Positions 1 through 6,562 are shown, numbered from the stretch's first letter. The stretch is 8,314 nucleotides of DNA from Methanosarcinales archaeon (GCA_030614485.1 JAUWTY010000045.1:1-8314); one strand, 5' to 3'. Notes: a model not told the origin generated them from the sequence alone. Translations and numbers: made by a program.

Positions 1-19
1 CAGATACAGATGCGACTAC

Positions 20-114
20 AAATCTGTGTAAATCAGTGAAATCTGTGTCTTTTTATATTTCCAGACACGGATTGACACCGATTAACACAAATTTTACCTA
101 AAGTCGGTGTCAAC
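20..114. repeat. Imperfect inverted repeat made of ~10-base units, with a third complementary arm
   Basis: The left arm (20-50) and right arm (63-94) pair over about 30 positions with roughly six mismatches and one gap, leaving a 12-base AT-rich loop (51-62). The right arm is three tandem 10-mers: GACACGGATT, GACACCGATT and AACACAAATT. The left arm carries the same kind of units in reverse orientation. A third segment, TCGGTGTCAA at 104-113, is perfectly complementary to 72-81, so two hairpins compete for the right arm. Units of the form ACACRGATT resemble dispersed intergenic repeats in other archaeal and bacterial genomes, but this comparison is from memory. The element may extend left of the window. 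Its function is unknown; it could be a mobile miniature repeat or an RNA structure. Confidence 0.7.
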
Positions 115-232
115 AAAATAACTGGTTTTTGGAACAGTGCCATTACAGATTATTATACCAAATATCAAGTCAAAATGTAGATGCAAAATATCACTGCTCG
201 CTATAAAAGGAAGTGTGCTGTTGCCTGACGCA

Positions 233-382
233 CTAACTCCAGAGCTTCACCCACTGGTCAATTCCGTTGTCTACTCCAGTAACCCTCTGTGCCAGGCAAT
301 ATCGCGAATATTCCGCGTTGGGGTTGTCTTGTCGATCATAGATAGACTCTGTCAATAACTCACGCAAGGACCTATACAACAC
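233..382 (-). CDS. Possible small protein, 49 residues, unknown function
   Basis: An open frame runs from GTG at 382 to TAG at 233 and would encode 49 residues with no family I recognise. The product is mixed and charged, with an N-terminal RSLRELLTESIYDRQ stretch that could be helical and a C-terminal GVDNGIDQWVKLW segment. A TATA-like box at 407-415 lies 24 bases upstream of the GTG, the spacing expected of a leaderless archaeal transcript. There is no convincing ribosome binding site. The frame stays open upstream of the GTG, so it could also be the tail of a decayed gene. It overlaps a plus-strand ORF that looks spurious. The evidence is only the open frame, composition and promoter spacing. 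Confidence 0.3.
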   Translation of the reverse strand: MLYRSLRELLTESIYDRQDNPNAEYSRYCLAQRVTGVDNGIDQWVKLWS

Positions 383-406
383 GATTACCTGATAATTGGA
401 TTTAAA

Positions 407-415
407 GTATAAAAA
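407..415 (-). promoter_or_regulatory. TATA-like box upstream of the 49-residue ORF
   Basis: On the minus strand this reads TTTTTATAC inside an AT-rich stretch. Its centre lies about 27 bases before the GTG at 382, so transcription would begin almost at the start codon. The T-run also lies downstream of the redox gene ending at 460 and could instead help end that transcript. Confidence 0.3.
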
Positions 416-459
416 TATTGGCAGTATGAATATAATTAAATCATGACCTGACCGACGGC

Positions 460-1587
460 CTAAATGATGTTCAGGTATATCAGAAGCCCGATCAATAACA
501 GCACTGCCCCGGTCACCAACCGAATCTCGATACGTCTCCTCTCCCTCAACTCATCAACCAGTTCAGGACTTAGCCCGAACGCCAGCAATATACCCAGTGC
601 CAGCACCGGCAGTACCACACCCAGGTTATACACTGCCAGATACGCCGCGCCCCCGGCAATTTCCCCCCTGCTTATCAACATATCCAGTATGGCAAAATAT
701 ACCGCTCCAATACAGGGTGCTTTTATCATTGAGAATAGCCCACCTGCGAAGATAGATATTAACAACGTATTCTTACCGCTAATCCCCCTGGCTAAATTTG
801 TAAATGAGCGGGGCGTCTTTAATGATGACCTATCGTGTACTCTCATGTAATATGCATCATAAAAATGCCACAACCCCAATAGTCCAATAATTATTAACAA
901 AAACAGCGTGATGCTTTCCTGTATCTCAGGATGCTGTTTCACAATGCTAAGCAGCCCCATACCCACTACCATGTAAACCGCAAATATCCCTACACAAAAC
1001 CCCACAACTATCGTCACCAGGTCACGGCGATTTCCCTTTGAAGATAAAGTGATAGATGCCATAAAGGCCATCACTGCAAGCAAGCACGGATTAAAGCCCG
1101 CAAGCAGGCCCGCAACTAACACCACCATCATGGACAATTCTGGCAGCGAATCATATCCGTCAACGAGCTGTAATGAGACATTATCGGTCAAAGGGGGAGC
1201 ATTCTCAATACCGTCCACCAACAATGCTTCCAGCAGGCTCGCATTGCCATCGTAATCAAAGTACGTGATGAGCGTCTGGCGGTTGATAACAATGGCCGGC
1301 ACAGTGTACACCCCGTACACCTTCATGCGATCATAGCCTGCAACACCGTCATATTCTGTTAAAATCCCATATTCGTACACGGTCACGTTAGCGTATTGAC
1401 CGGCAACGTCGTTCAGAACCGGAAAAGTCCGGGCACATTTGGAGCAACCATCCTCATAGAAATACTCGATCTCGATTATATCGGGCTGCCCGGTTGAAGG
1501 AGCTATGAATAAAATTAGGAACAATACTGTAACGATAATAGCCAGGCTGCTAATGGCATATTGTGGATGCACAGGTTTGTTTGTCAT
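460..1587 (-). CDS. Membrane thiol-redox protein: thioredoxin-like domain fused to CcdA/DsbD-type transmembrane domain
   Basis: This 375-residue protein probably passes reducing equivalents across the cytoplasmic membrane to thiols on the outer face. An N-terminal membrane anchor or signal segment spans about residues 12-32. A thioredoxin-like domain follows, with the redox pair C48-S-K-C51 and the matching cis-proline at P97 (TVPAIVI). From about residue 150 come six predicted helices typical of CcdA/DsbD. These carry the paired membrane cysteines N-P-C168 in the first helix and A-P-C292 in the fourth. CcdA proteins take electrons from cytoplasmic thioredoxin and are often needed for cytochrome c maturation or disulfide isomerisation. 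The thioredoxin module precedes the membrane domain here, whereas DsbD has its thioredoxin domain at the C terminus. The ATG at 1587 lies inside the preceding gene, with a 38-base overlap, so translation is probably coupled. The partner substrate is unknown. Confidence 0.85.
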   Translation of the reverse strand: MTNKPVHPQYAISSLAIIVTVLFLILFIAPSTGQPDIIEIEYFYEDGCSKCARTFPVLNDVAGQYANVTVYEYGILTEYDGVAGYDRMKVYGVYTVPAIVINRQTLITYFDYDGNASLLEALLVDGIENAPPLTDNVSLQLVDGYDSLPELSMMVVLVAGLLAGFNPCLLAVMAFMASITLSSKGNRRDLVTIVVGFCVGIFAVYMVVGMGLLSIVKQHPEIQESITLFLLIIIGLLGLWHFYDAYYMRVHDRSSLKTPRSFTNLARGISGKNTLLISIFAGGLFSMIKAPCIGAVYFAILDMLISRGEIAGGAAYLAVYNLGVVLPVLALGILLAFGLSPELVDELRERRRIEIRLVTGAVLLLIGLLIYLNII

Positions 1588-2017
1588 ACTGGCTCTCTAT
1601 TACCCGACCGGTTGTCAGGTTCATTAATTCACCTGTTTCAGTAGAAACATACCCTTCAACCACAAACAGGTCCTTTACAGTACCGCAAGAACAGGTCCGC
1701 TCCAACATCTCTACCTTCCAGTAAGGCTTATCTTCCTGTATTATGCTGCTGTTCAGAGCATGGAATGAGTCATATACCAATGTAGTTTTCACCACCCTCC
1801 ATTCAGGTACTTTGAAATTTTCAGATAAATATTCTTGTGCAACAGGATCCTGTGCGACAATTCCCTCAGCCTGTTGGGCATCCACCTTCAAGTTTAACCC
1901 ATCATCTGCATCCGGTTGCCCGGAGAACATCACAAAAACCGTTGCTGTAACAATGATACAAACCAGTAAAAGTATGGCCGGTATAGATAATGCCCCTGAT
2001 TCTTCTTTATGGTTCAT
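1550..2017 (-). CDS. Membrane-anchored cysteine-containing protein of unknown function, PepSY-like stretch
   Basis: This is a 155-residue protein with a single hydrophobic N-terminal segment (about residues 11-31), so most of it should lie outside the membrane. The segment YWKVEML (residues 99-105), followed by VVEGYVSTETGEL (119-131), recalls the strand-turn-strand pattern of PepSY-like domains, but the match is weak. Cysteines C109 and C111 form C-S-C, and C149 and C154 lie near the C terminus. A redox or metal role is therefore plausible. Its ATG overlaps the kinase stop (ATGA, 2014-2017), and its 3' end overlaps the thioredoxin-CcdA gene by 38 bases. This suggests it is a partner or substrate of that protein. 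No family is assigned with confidence. Confidence 0.7.
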   Translation of the reverse strand: MNHKEESGALSIPAILLLVCIIVTATVFVMFSGQPDADDGLNLKVDAQQAEGIVAQDPVAQEYLSENFKVPEWRVVKTTLVYDSFHALNSSIIQEDKPYWKVEMLERTCSCGTVKDLFVVEGYVSTETGELMNLTTGRVIESQYDKQTCASTICH

Positions 2018-2907
2018 AGCTCAAAATCCTTGTAATATTTATTAAACCTTTGCTGCACCTGTTCCCAGGTGGGAAGGTTTGTCTGGCATCCCACTTTTTC
2101 AACCACAAAGGATGCAGTCGTAGACCCTACCCGGCCGCATACTTCCAGCGGATACCCCCTGGTATATGCCAGCAAAAAACCTGCACGGTGAGCATCGCCG
2201 GCACCTGTTGGGTCTGATGCCTCAACCTGAATGGCCGGAATGAATATCCGCTCCCCATCCCTGTATATTTCACTGCCATCCTTATCCAGTGTGACCACCA
2301 CTACCCCTATTTCCTCTTCCAGTTCCTCCCGGCTGCAGCCTGTCATCAGGACCAGCCGCTCAATCTCATGACGGTTGGTGAACAGAATATCAGTATGTGA
2401 CAGTATGGTCTCAAGACATTCTTTTGAATATATCACCAGGTCCTGCCCGGGGTCAAATGAAACAAAATCCGCACACTTTGCTGCCCGGCTGTTAAACACA
2501 GGGTCAGCCGTGGCCAGGTGGACAAAATCAAGTTGTGGGGGTTCCAGTTCAGGGAAATGCTTTGACGCGCCCCAGTAAAAGTAGGTTATCTGGTTATGGT
2601 CCCCATCAGTATATATAAAAGCAGATGCTGTCTTTTCACCCTCCATTTTGTACATCAGGCCAGTATCCACGCCCAGGCTTTCCAGATGCTGGCTGTACTC
2701 AGAACCCTTGAAATCGCCACCTACAGGGGAAATTAACTGGCTGCTGCCGCCCAGATGGGCTATTCCGGCTGCGATATTTGCAGCACCTCCCCCGTAGTAG
2801 ATATGGTAATCGTTTATTGGGGCGGAAGAATTTGGTGGCGGGAAATTTGTTACATCAAACAGGTGGTCCAGTGCAGTATGACCCACTATCGAAATTGTTT
2901 TGTCCAA
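2014..2907 (-). CDS. PfkB/ribokinase-family carbohydrate or nucleoside kinase
   Basis: This 297-residue cytoplasmic kinase should transfer phosphate from ATP to a sugar, sugar phosphate or nucleoside hydroxyl. An N-terminal GGGAAN motif lies at 39-44 (substrate side). The family NxxE motif is N178-R-H-E181. The C-terminal PfkB signature D232-P-T-G-A-G-D238 carries the anion hole and the catalytic base D238. Length fits the family. Archaeal relatives include nucleoside kinases such as MJ0406 of Methanocaldococcus, but the substrate cannot be read from sequence. The start is TTG at 2907: no other start is near, and AGGGG sits 8 bases upstream. The gene follows the UPF0212 gene by 22 bases and overlaps the next gene by 4 (ATGA). 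Its co-translation with membrane redox proteins is unexpected and may be incidental. Confidence 0.88.
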   Translation of the reverse strand: MDKTISIVGHTALDHLFDVTNFPPPNSSAPINDYHIYYGGGAANIAAGIAHLGGSSQLISPVGGDFKGSEYSQHLESLGVDTGLMYKMEGEKTASAFIYTDGDHNQITYFYWGASKHFPELEPPQLDFVHLATADPVFNSRAAKCADFVSFDPGQDLVIYSKECLETILSHTDILFTNRHEIERLVLMTGCSREELEEEIGVVVVTLDKDGSEIYRDGERIFIPAIQVEASDPTGAGDAHRAGFLLAYTRGYPLEVCGRVGSTTASFVVEKVGCQTNLPTWEQVQQRFNKYYKDFEL

Positions 2908-2915
2908 GTAAAATA

Positions 2916-2920
2916 CCCCT
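2916..2920 (-). promoter_or_regulatory. Ribosome binding site that fixes the TTG start of the kinase
   Basis: AGGGG on the minus strand lies 8 bases before the TTG at 2907. This supports TTG as the true start, because no ATG or GTG at a sensible position has a comparable site. Confidence 0.7.
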
Positions 2921-2929
2921 AAATCAGTA

Positions 2930-3286
2930 TTACTCTTCTACATGTTCCAGTTCAATGACCTCTACCACATTAAGAGGAATATTCTTCAAGGCTTTTCCAA
3001 TGACCGATTTCGCAATTCTTGCAGCATGCTCTTCATTCTCAGCATCAAACACCTTCATTTCCAGTGCCAAACCCACCAGTGCAGTATTGGCAGCCATGAA
3101 CACACTGTCAAAAGGTTCATTGCAAGCCGGACATTGTGTGCTCCCCACATCTATCTCCACATATTCCAGATCAGGATTCAATCGTTTTCCTGCTTCAGCT
3201 ACAGCCACACCCATGGCATCATCAACAGTATTAATATCTTTTACCAACCAGGCCGCTTCAAGAGTTACTCTGTAATTATTCAACAT
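2930..3286 (-). CDS. UPF0212 (DUF555) family protein
   Basis: This 118-residue protein matches the archaeal UPF0212/DUF555 family along its length. It begins with the family's characteristic [11 protein letters not shown] stretch near the N terminus, followed by [18 protein letters not shown] (residues 21-38) and [13 protein letters not shown] near residues 76-88. A C52-P-A-C55 pair followed by NEPFDSV probably binds zinc or another metal. The family is widespread in methanogens and relatives, and no biochemical role is known to me. A GAGGA site lies about 10 bases before the ATG. It sits between DUF357 and the kinase with short gaps, so it may share their transcript. Confidence 0.9.
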   Translation of the reverse strand: MLNNYRVTLEAAWLVKDINTVDDAMGVAVAEAGKRLNPDLEYVEIDVGSTQCPACNEPFDSVFMAANTALVGLALEMKVFDAENEEHAARIAKSVIGKALKNIPLNVVEVIELEHVEE

Positions 3287-3344
3287 CCAACATCTATCCT
3301 CACATTCATTTCATACTTATCAAATTAACAGTTTCCAATCACTT

Positions 3345-3368
3345 TTTGCCATAAGATCATATGGCAAA
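3345..3368. repeat. 9-bp inverted repeat spanning the DUF357 stop codon
   Basis: The arms 3345-3353 and 3360-3368 are perfectly complementary (TTTGCCATA and TATGGCAAA), with a 6-base loop. The TGA stop at 3357-3359 falls in the loop. On the minus-strand RNA the hairpin is followed by an A-run rather than a U-run, so it is not a standard terminator. It could affect mRNA stability or the next gene's translation, or be chance. Confidence 0.55.
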
Positions 3369-3647
3369 TAATTTGTCTTCACTTACCGTAAATACTCCCA
3401 ATCTCACCCCTGCATCCAGCCAGGCATGCCCATAACTGAAGCAGACCAGGGCATTTACCAGATCTTCTTTTTCCACAAAATGTACGCCGTCATTGAAATA
3501 TGACCGCGCCATATTGAGATAATCATCAGCCACTCCAGCCATATAGGACTTTTCACCAATCGATATCTCAATATCTTCCAAAGCACATTCTAGCATGACC
3601 CTATATCGGTTGGTCTTCTCATCAAGACTGGCAGGTTGTGGCTGCAT
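3357..3647 (-). CDS. DUF357 family protein
   Basis: This is a small (96-residue), mostly helical protein matching the archaeal DUF357 family. The diagnostic region is the helical pair ADDYLNMARSYFNDGVHFVE (residues 40-59) followed by DLVNALVCFSYGHAWLDAGV (62-81). No catalytic motif or membrane segment is seen, and the family has no established function. The ATG at 3647 has no clear ribosome binding site. A TATA-like box at 3682-3689 would place the transcript start only about a dozen bases upstream, so a short-leader mRNA is likely. It follows the H-like gene by 64 bases and precedes UPF0212 by 70. Confidence 0.85.
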   Translation of the reverse strand: MQPQPASLDEKTNRYRVMLECALEDIEISIGEKSYMAGVADDYLNMARSYFNDGVHFVEKEDLVNALVCFSYGHAWLDAGVRLGVFTVSEDKLFAI

Positions 3648-3681
3648 CAGTGCAGCTTTGTCGGGAAATTACGTAAATGTT

Positions 3682-3689
3682 GTTATAAA
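3682..3689 (-). promoter_or_regulatory. TATA-like promoter box for the DUF357-UPF0212-kinase genes
   Basis: On the minus strand this reads TTTATAAC, 34 bases upstream of the DUF357 ATG. The usual distance from an archaeal TATA box to the transcript start would place that start about 10-15 bases before the ATG. It would separate the DUF357 group from the lipoyl cluster. The call rests on sequence pattern only. Confidence 0.4.
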
Positions 3690-3711
3690 CCCTGACATTA
3701 AAGAGGATATT

Positions 3712-4134
3712 TCAACCCCTCTCTTCCAGATCCTTGGTAAACCACTCTACCAAACCATCGCCATGGTACAATCCAGCCAGATCGGCTTCAAGGTTTGAAG
3801 GTTCCACCTTTACCATCCAACCTTCACCATACGGGTCATCTACCAGCAATTCCAGATTGTCTTCAATCTCAGAGTTGACTTCAATTATTTTGCCTGATGT
3901 GAGCATGATCAGCCCGCCTACCCATTTGGCTGACTCCATCGAACCGAAGGCTTCCCCTGCCTCAAACTCATCATCTTCCAGAGGTAGGTCGATAAATTCA
4001 ATATCACCCACTGCAGTGCCGCCAAATGCATCTATACCCATGGTCACAGTACCGTCGTCCTCTACCCGGGCCCAGGTGTGGTCCTTGGTATAATACAATT
4101 CATCAGGCATCTCATATCCTTCAATTTCTACCAT
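3712..4134 (-). CDS. gcvH: Glycine cleavage H-like lipoyl carrier protein
   Basis: This 140-residue protein has the GcvH fold signature. An N-terminal YYTKDHTWARVE segment (residues 14-25) matches the family's 'HEW' region. The lipoylation hairpin follows at about 67-71, where E67-S-A-K70 presents the lysine that would carry lipoate. Next come GKIIEVN (81-87) and DDPYGEGWMVKVEP (99-112), both typical of H proteins. It is strongly acidic. The start is taken as ATG 4134 because GGAG lies 9 bases upstream; a TTG 15 bases further up would place that site inside the gene. In glycine cleavage, H shuttles the aminomethyl group, but no GcvP, T or L gene is in the window. GcvH-like lipoate-binding proteins also serve sulfur metabolism elsewhere. 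It follows the other H-like gene after a 140-base gap. Confidence 0.88.
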   Translation of the reverse strand: MVEIEGYEMPDELYYTKDHTWARVEDDGTVTMGIDAFGGTAVGDIEFIDLPLEDDEFEAGEAFGSMESAKWVGGLIMLTSGKIIEVNSEIEDNLELLVDDPYGEGWMVKVEPSNLEADLAGLYHGDGLVEWFTKDLEERG

Positions 4135-4143
4135 TTTAATCCA

Positions 4144-4147
4144 CTCC
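4144..4147 (-). promoter_or_regulatory. Ribosome binding site that fixes the start of the downstream H-like gene
   Basis: GGAG on the minus strand ends 9 bases before the ATG at 4134. A TTG codon at 4149-4147 overlaps it, so the longer reading from TTG would consume the site and is unlikely. Confidence 0.7.
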
Positions 4148-4203
4148 AAAATTTATTATACTTAATTTAGATTTAAACTGGAATTTCTCGTATTTCAATC
4201 TTT

Positions 4204-4229
4204 GCGATATATTTTATCATATAACTTTT
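4204..4229 (-). promoter_or_regulatory. AT-rich probable promoter region in the gap between the two H-like genes
   Basis: The 140-base gap (4135-4274) is far more AT-rich than the genes. On the minus strand this part reads as overlapping TATA-like stretches (TTATATGATAAAATATAT), about 70-95 bases before the ATG at 4134. This leaves room for a leader holding the ribosome binding site. The exact box cannot be chosen; a TTTAAAT nearer the gene is an alternative. Confidence 0.35.
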
Positions 4230-4274
4230 CACGCATATTTGTATATCTGTTTTGCCATTCCCATTTCATCAATC

Positions 4275-4694
4275 TCAATAGCCTGCATATCTCTCACGTT
4301 CTTTTTTAATCAATTCGCCATAGTAACTACAGGCCGCTTCAACATCCATCAGGTCGTTTCGGTCTATCTCTCCCCTGACCTTAACCATCCAAACCTTGTA
4401 AGGGTCGTCATTTATCTGGTTGGGATTATCCCACAGCACATCATTTACCTCTTCCACCACGCAATCAAATGGTAGGGATATCTGGCTCACAGCCTTGATG
4501 GTTTCATAAGCTATGAGCAGATCATGGGCACGCACAGTCTCTCCCTCATCTGGCAGGTCAATATGGACTATCTCTTTGGACAGGCTCTGGCCCAGCTGGG
4601 TTATTCCAATGGTATGGGGTTCGCCTTCCAGCAACCATACATGGTTCTTTATATACAGTCTATCTTCAGGAAACTCAAATTCTTCTACCTGCAT
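4275..4694 (-). CDS. gcvH: Second glycine cleavage H-like lipoyl carrier protein
   Basis: This 139-residue H-like protein is clearly different from its neighbour at 3712-4134. It has LYIKNHVWLLE (residues 13-23), IGITQLGQSLSKEIVHIDLP (29-48), the lipoylation hairpin E64-T-I-K67-A-V-S with K67 as the lipoyl-lysine candidate, VVEEVND (79-85) and DDPYKVWMVKV (97-107). The family's usual LGD before the central strand is replaced by LSKE. A GAGGTGA site 9 bases upstream supports the ATG at 4694. It lies 17 bases after the M23-like gene, so it is very probably co-transcribed with the radical SAM genes that could build its cofactor. The enzyme it serves is not in the window. Confidence 0.87.
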   Translation of the reverse strand: MQVEEFEFPEDRLYIKNHVWLLEGEPHTIGITQLGQSLSKEIVHIDLPDEGETVRAHDLLIAYETIKAVSQISLPFDCVVEEVNDVLWDNPNQINDDPYKVWMVKVRGEIDRNDLMDVEAACSYYGELIKKERERYAGY

Positions 4695-4711
4695 TTTGCA
4701 ATTTCACCTCT

Positions 4712-5593
4712 TCAATCCTCGCATAATGATAATCTGATTATCACATCATCTCCCACATTAAAAAGTTTCTGGCCGTATTGTTTTGGTATCACTTTGATGG
4801 TAGGAACCGAATAGGACAGTGAAAATGCAAGTGCCCGGCAGTCTACATGCCCGCCTGCCACTACTTCGGCCCGTACTTTGCCAGTTGAGACCATATACCG
4901 GTTACCCTCCGCCCTCATAAACTCACAAGGCGGGTGCAGTCCGATAAGCCCAAAATAATCAATATCATCCACCTGCGCCATCGGTACCAGACCGTCCAGC
5001 AGGCAACCTCCGAGCCTGTAGCCCTTTACCGTCTGCCCATCGTACCCACCCTTGAGCAAGGCAAATCTCTCATCTGAAAATACCACCTTGCACTGGATGG
5101 TGGATTCCAGTGAAGTATCGGTACTGGAAAATTCGAAGCATAATTTGAGCGGATTGTGATTACTGGCACGGATATAATCTCCTTGCTGCCTGATCTCCAC
5201 ATGCAGGGGCGGTTCATTCCAAAAATAGAAATAGCCATTATGTACCAGAATGCCCAGCGGGTCACCAGCAGATATGGTATCCCCTACCTTCACAGCTGGT
5301 TCCACATGTAATATTTTGACCACGCTATCCCCCTGCTTTATGGCTGTGATATATTCCTTGAAGTCACGGGACTTAAACGGTGTTGGGGTTAGATATTCCC
5401 TGATGTCTATCACTGTACCGTCCACTGGCGATGGCGCCGTATCCCCGAACCCCCCACCTGGATAGATATCCACGGCACTTAATGTAGTATGGGCAGCAAA
5501 CGGACTTTTCATGAACGAGAATTTGCCGTTCACAGGGGCAAAGATTGTAACTCCCCTACACTGTGCCACCGGTTCAAGGGACGGCTGCGCCAT
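4712..5593 (-). CDS. M23/lysostaphin-like 'duplicated hybrid motif' domain protein, unknown role
   Basis: This 293-residue protein has a domain at about residues 20-145 that resembles M23 metallopeptidases. H35 and D42 (HTTLSAVDIYP) and H131 (LHVEIR) match the zinc ligands. H96 followed by VEPAVKVGDTISAGDPLG matches the conserved His and the turn of that fold. The usual HxH motif reads P129-L-H131, so the catalytic first histidine is missing. The C-terminal half (about 150-293) is unfamiliar and contains several cysteines. No signal peptide is seen, so it should be cytoplasmic, and archaea lack murein. The fold is related in shape to lipoyl and biotinyl carrier domains. Its start abuts the LipS2-like stop (TAG then ATG), with GGAGG 7 bases upstream, and the second H-like gene follows. 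A role in handling the H-like carriers is inferred from position only. Confidence 0.7.
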   Translation of the reverse strand: MAQPSLEPVAQCRGVTIFAPVNGKFSFMKSPFAAHTTLSAVDIYPGGGFGDTAPSPVDGTVIDIREYLTPTPFKSRDFKEYITAIKQGDSVVKILHVEPAVKVGDTISAGDPLGILVHNGYFYFWNEPPLHVEIRQQGDYIRASNHNPLKLCFEFSSTDTSLESTIQCKVVFSDERFALLKGGYDGQTVKGYRLGGCLLDGLVPMAQVDDIDYFGLIGLHPPCEFMRAEGNRYMVSTGKVRAEVVAGGHVDCRALAFSLSYSVPTIKVIPKQYGQKLFNVGDDVIIRLSLCED

Positions 5594-6550
5594 CTAAGCG
5601 CCTCCGTATGAGCAGCACATCTTATCCACTTCCATGATGTCAAGGCCCATATCCTCTGCCGTGCGGTAACAGTGCCTGCCGGGTACTGCAATCCGGTCCA
5701 GCCCGCAGAGCAGGGCACATTCGTCAAGTATTGAACGATATCTGCCGCCCGGGCGTACACAGCTGAGCGACAAGGGTGTGGACGGGAACATCTCCCTGGC
5801 AGCAGTCATCACTTCAACAACGTCATTAATGTCAGGTTTTTGGGCAGTTCCATAATCAGTACCATCTGTAGGTATGAACACCACGATGACCACCACTTCA
5901 GGGTCGTACTGCCGTACCATCTCAAGTGCCCTGAACTCGCCGTCCAGTTCGCCGCCATGTAGTCCCACTATGATATGGGGTGCCAGTGCTATACCCTCAG
6001 CGGCAAGATTGGCAAGGGTGCTGTCGTAATCCTCGGGCGTCCTGTCCAGCCCATACACATCATGAATGGTACCTTCACTACCAATCACATCCACCAGGGC
6101 CATGTCAAGCCCATAATCCCTAAGACGGGATGCCTGTTCTCTATCAACCAACCCCGTATGTGCACTTATCTTCAGGCCAAATACCGACTTTAATGACCTG
6201 ATGGCATCCCCCTGATCATAAGTAGGTACTGACCCGTCGTGCCTGCTACCTCCCGAAAGCAGTATACCGTTTTCGCCCCGCCTGGCAAGGTCACCTGCGA
6301 TGTGCTGCAGGTCGTTGGATGCAGCATCCACCATATGCTCCAAATAGTGAGTTGAACAGTGCTTGCAGTTGAGGTCGCAGTGTGTGCCTGTGACCGACAC
6401 TGGTGTGAAGGGGCGGGTGAAGAATTGCACCCTGTTTGAGAAATTATGGAAGCGTACATCAAAAGCGGATTTCATAGCCTCTTTAAGACCAGGGGTTATG
6501 TCCTGTATATCCATGATGCGCTGATGTACATTACGTATATCAAAGTCCAT
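5594..6550 (-). CDS. Radical SAM protein, LipS2-like (two-component lipoyl synthase family)
   Basis: This 318-residue radical SAM enzyme carries C58-DLN-C62-KH-C65, the CxxxCxxC that binds the SAM-cleaving 4Fe-4S cluster, within SVTGTHCDLNCKHCSTHYLE (residues 52-71). LSGGSRHDGSVP (98-109) matches the GG(S/C)-DG motif of the LipS2 group. Cysteines C264 (SCVRPGGR) and C312-C313 near the C terminus may hold a second cluster. Archaeal LipS1 and LipS2 together insert two sulfurs into a protein-bound octanoyl chain to make lipoyl, replacing LipA. The partial gene at the right edge is a paralogue, so which of the two acts as LipS2 cannot be decided. GAGGTG lies 10 bases before the ATG at 6550. A 55-base repeat-rich spacer separates it from the LipS1-like gene. 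Confidence 0.78.
   Translation of the reverse strand: MDFDIRNVHQRIMDIQDITPGLKEAMKSAFDVRFHNFSNRVQFFTRPFTPVSVTGTHCDLNCKHCSTHYLEHMVDAASNDLQHIAGDLARRGENGILLSGGSRHDGSVPTYDQGDAIRSLKSVFGLKISAHTGLVDREQASRLRDYGLDMALVDVIGSEGTIHDVYGLDRTPEDYDSTLANLAAEGIALAPHIIVGLHGGELDGEFRALEMVRQYDPEVVVIVVFIPTDGTDYGTAQKPDINDVVEVMTAAREMFPSTPLSLSCVRPGGRYRSILDECALLCGLDRIAVPGRHCYRTAEDMGLDIMEVDKMCCSYGGA
5601..5605 (-). promoter_or_regulatory. Ribosome binding site embedded in the LipS2-like 3' end
   Basis: GGAGG lies within the codons for the final YGGA of the LipS2-like protein, 7 bases before the ATG of the M23-like gene at 5593. Stop TAG and start ATG touch, which suggests coupled translation. Confidence 0.75.
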
Positions 6551-6562
6551 GCTCCATAATCA

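Larger units (their letters stand above)
1..459. other. Gene-poor segment downstream of the redox genes
   Basis: This stretch has no gene I can support firmly. From the left it holds an inverted-repeat element (about 20-114), an unremarkable AT-rich stretch (115-232), a doubtful 49-residue minus-strand ORF (233-382), and an AT-rich spacer with a TATA-like box (383-459). A plus-strand ORF at 137-358 is open, but its product has no family features and it lies opposite the minus-strand candidate. No tRNA or rRNA pattern was seen. Confidence 0.6.

Noticed and set aside
20..114. CRISPR array
   Set aside because: Repeat units are about 10 bases, directly adjacent, in opposite orientations and without spacers.
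137..358. Plus-strand 73-residue ORF
   Set aside because: It has no family features and no ribosome binding site, and it lies opposite a more plausible minus-strand frame and against the direction of all other genes.
2778..3275. Plus-strand 165-residue ORF
   Set aside because: It is antisense to the kinase and UPF0212 genes, whose motifs are clear. Its composition looks like a reverse-frame artefact.
3345..3368. Intrinsic terminator
   Set aside because: The hairpin is followed by A-residues on the transcribed strand, with no U-run.
4135..4149. TTG at 4149 as the start of the downstream H-like gene
   Set aside because: The GGAG site overlaps this TTG and is well placed for the ATG at 4134, where the family's N terminus also begins.
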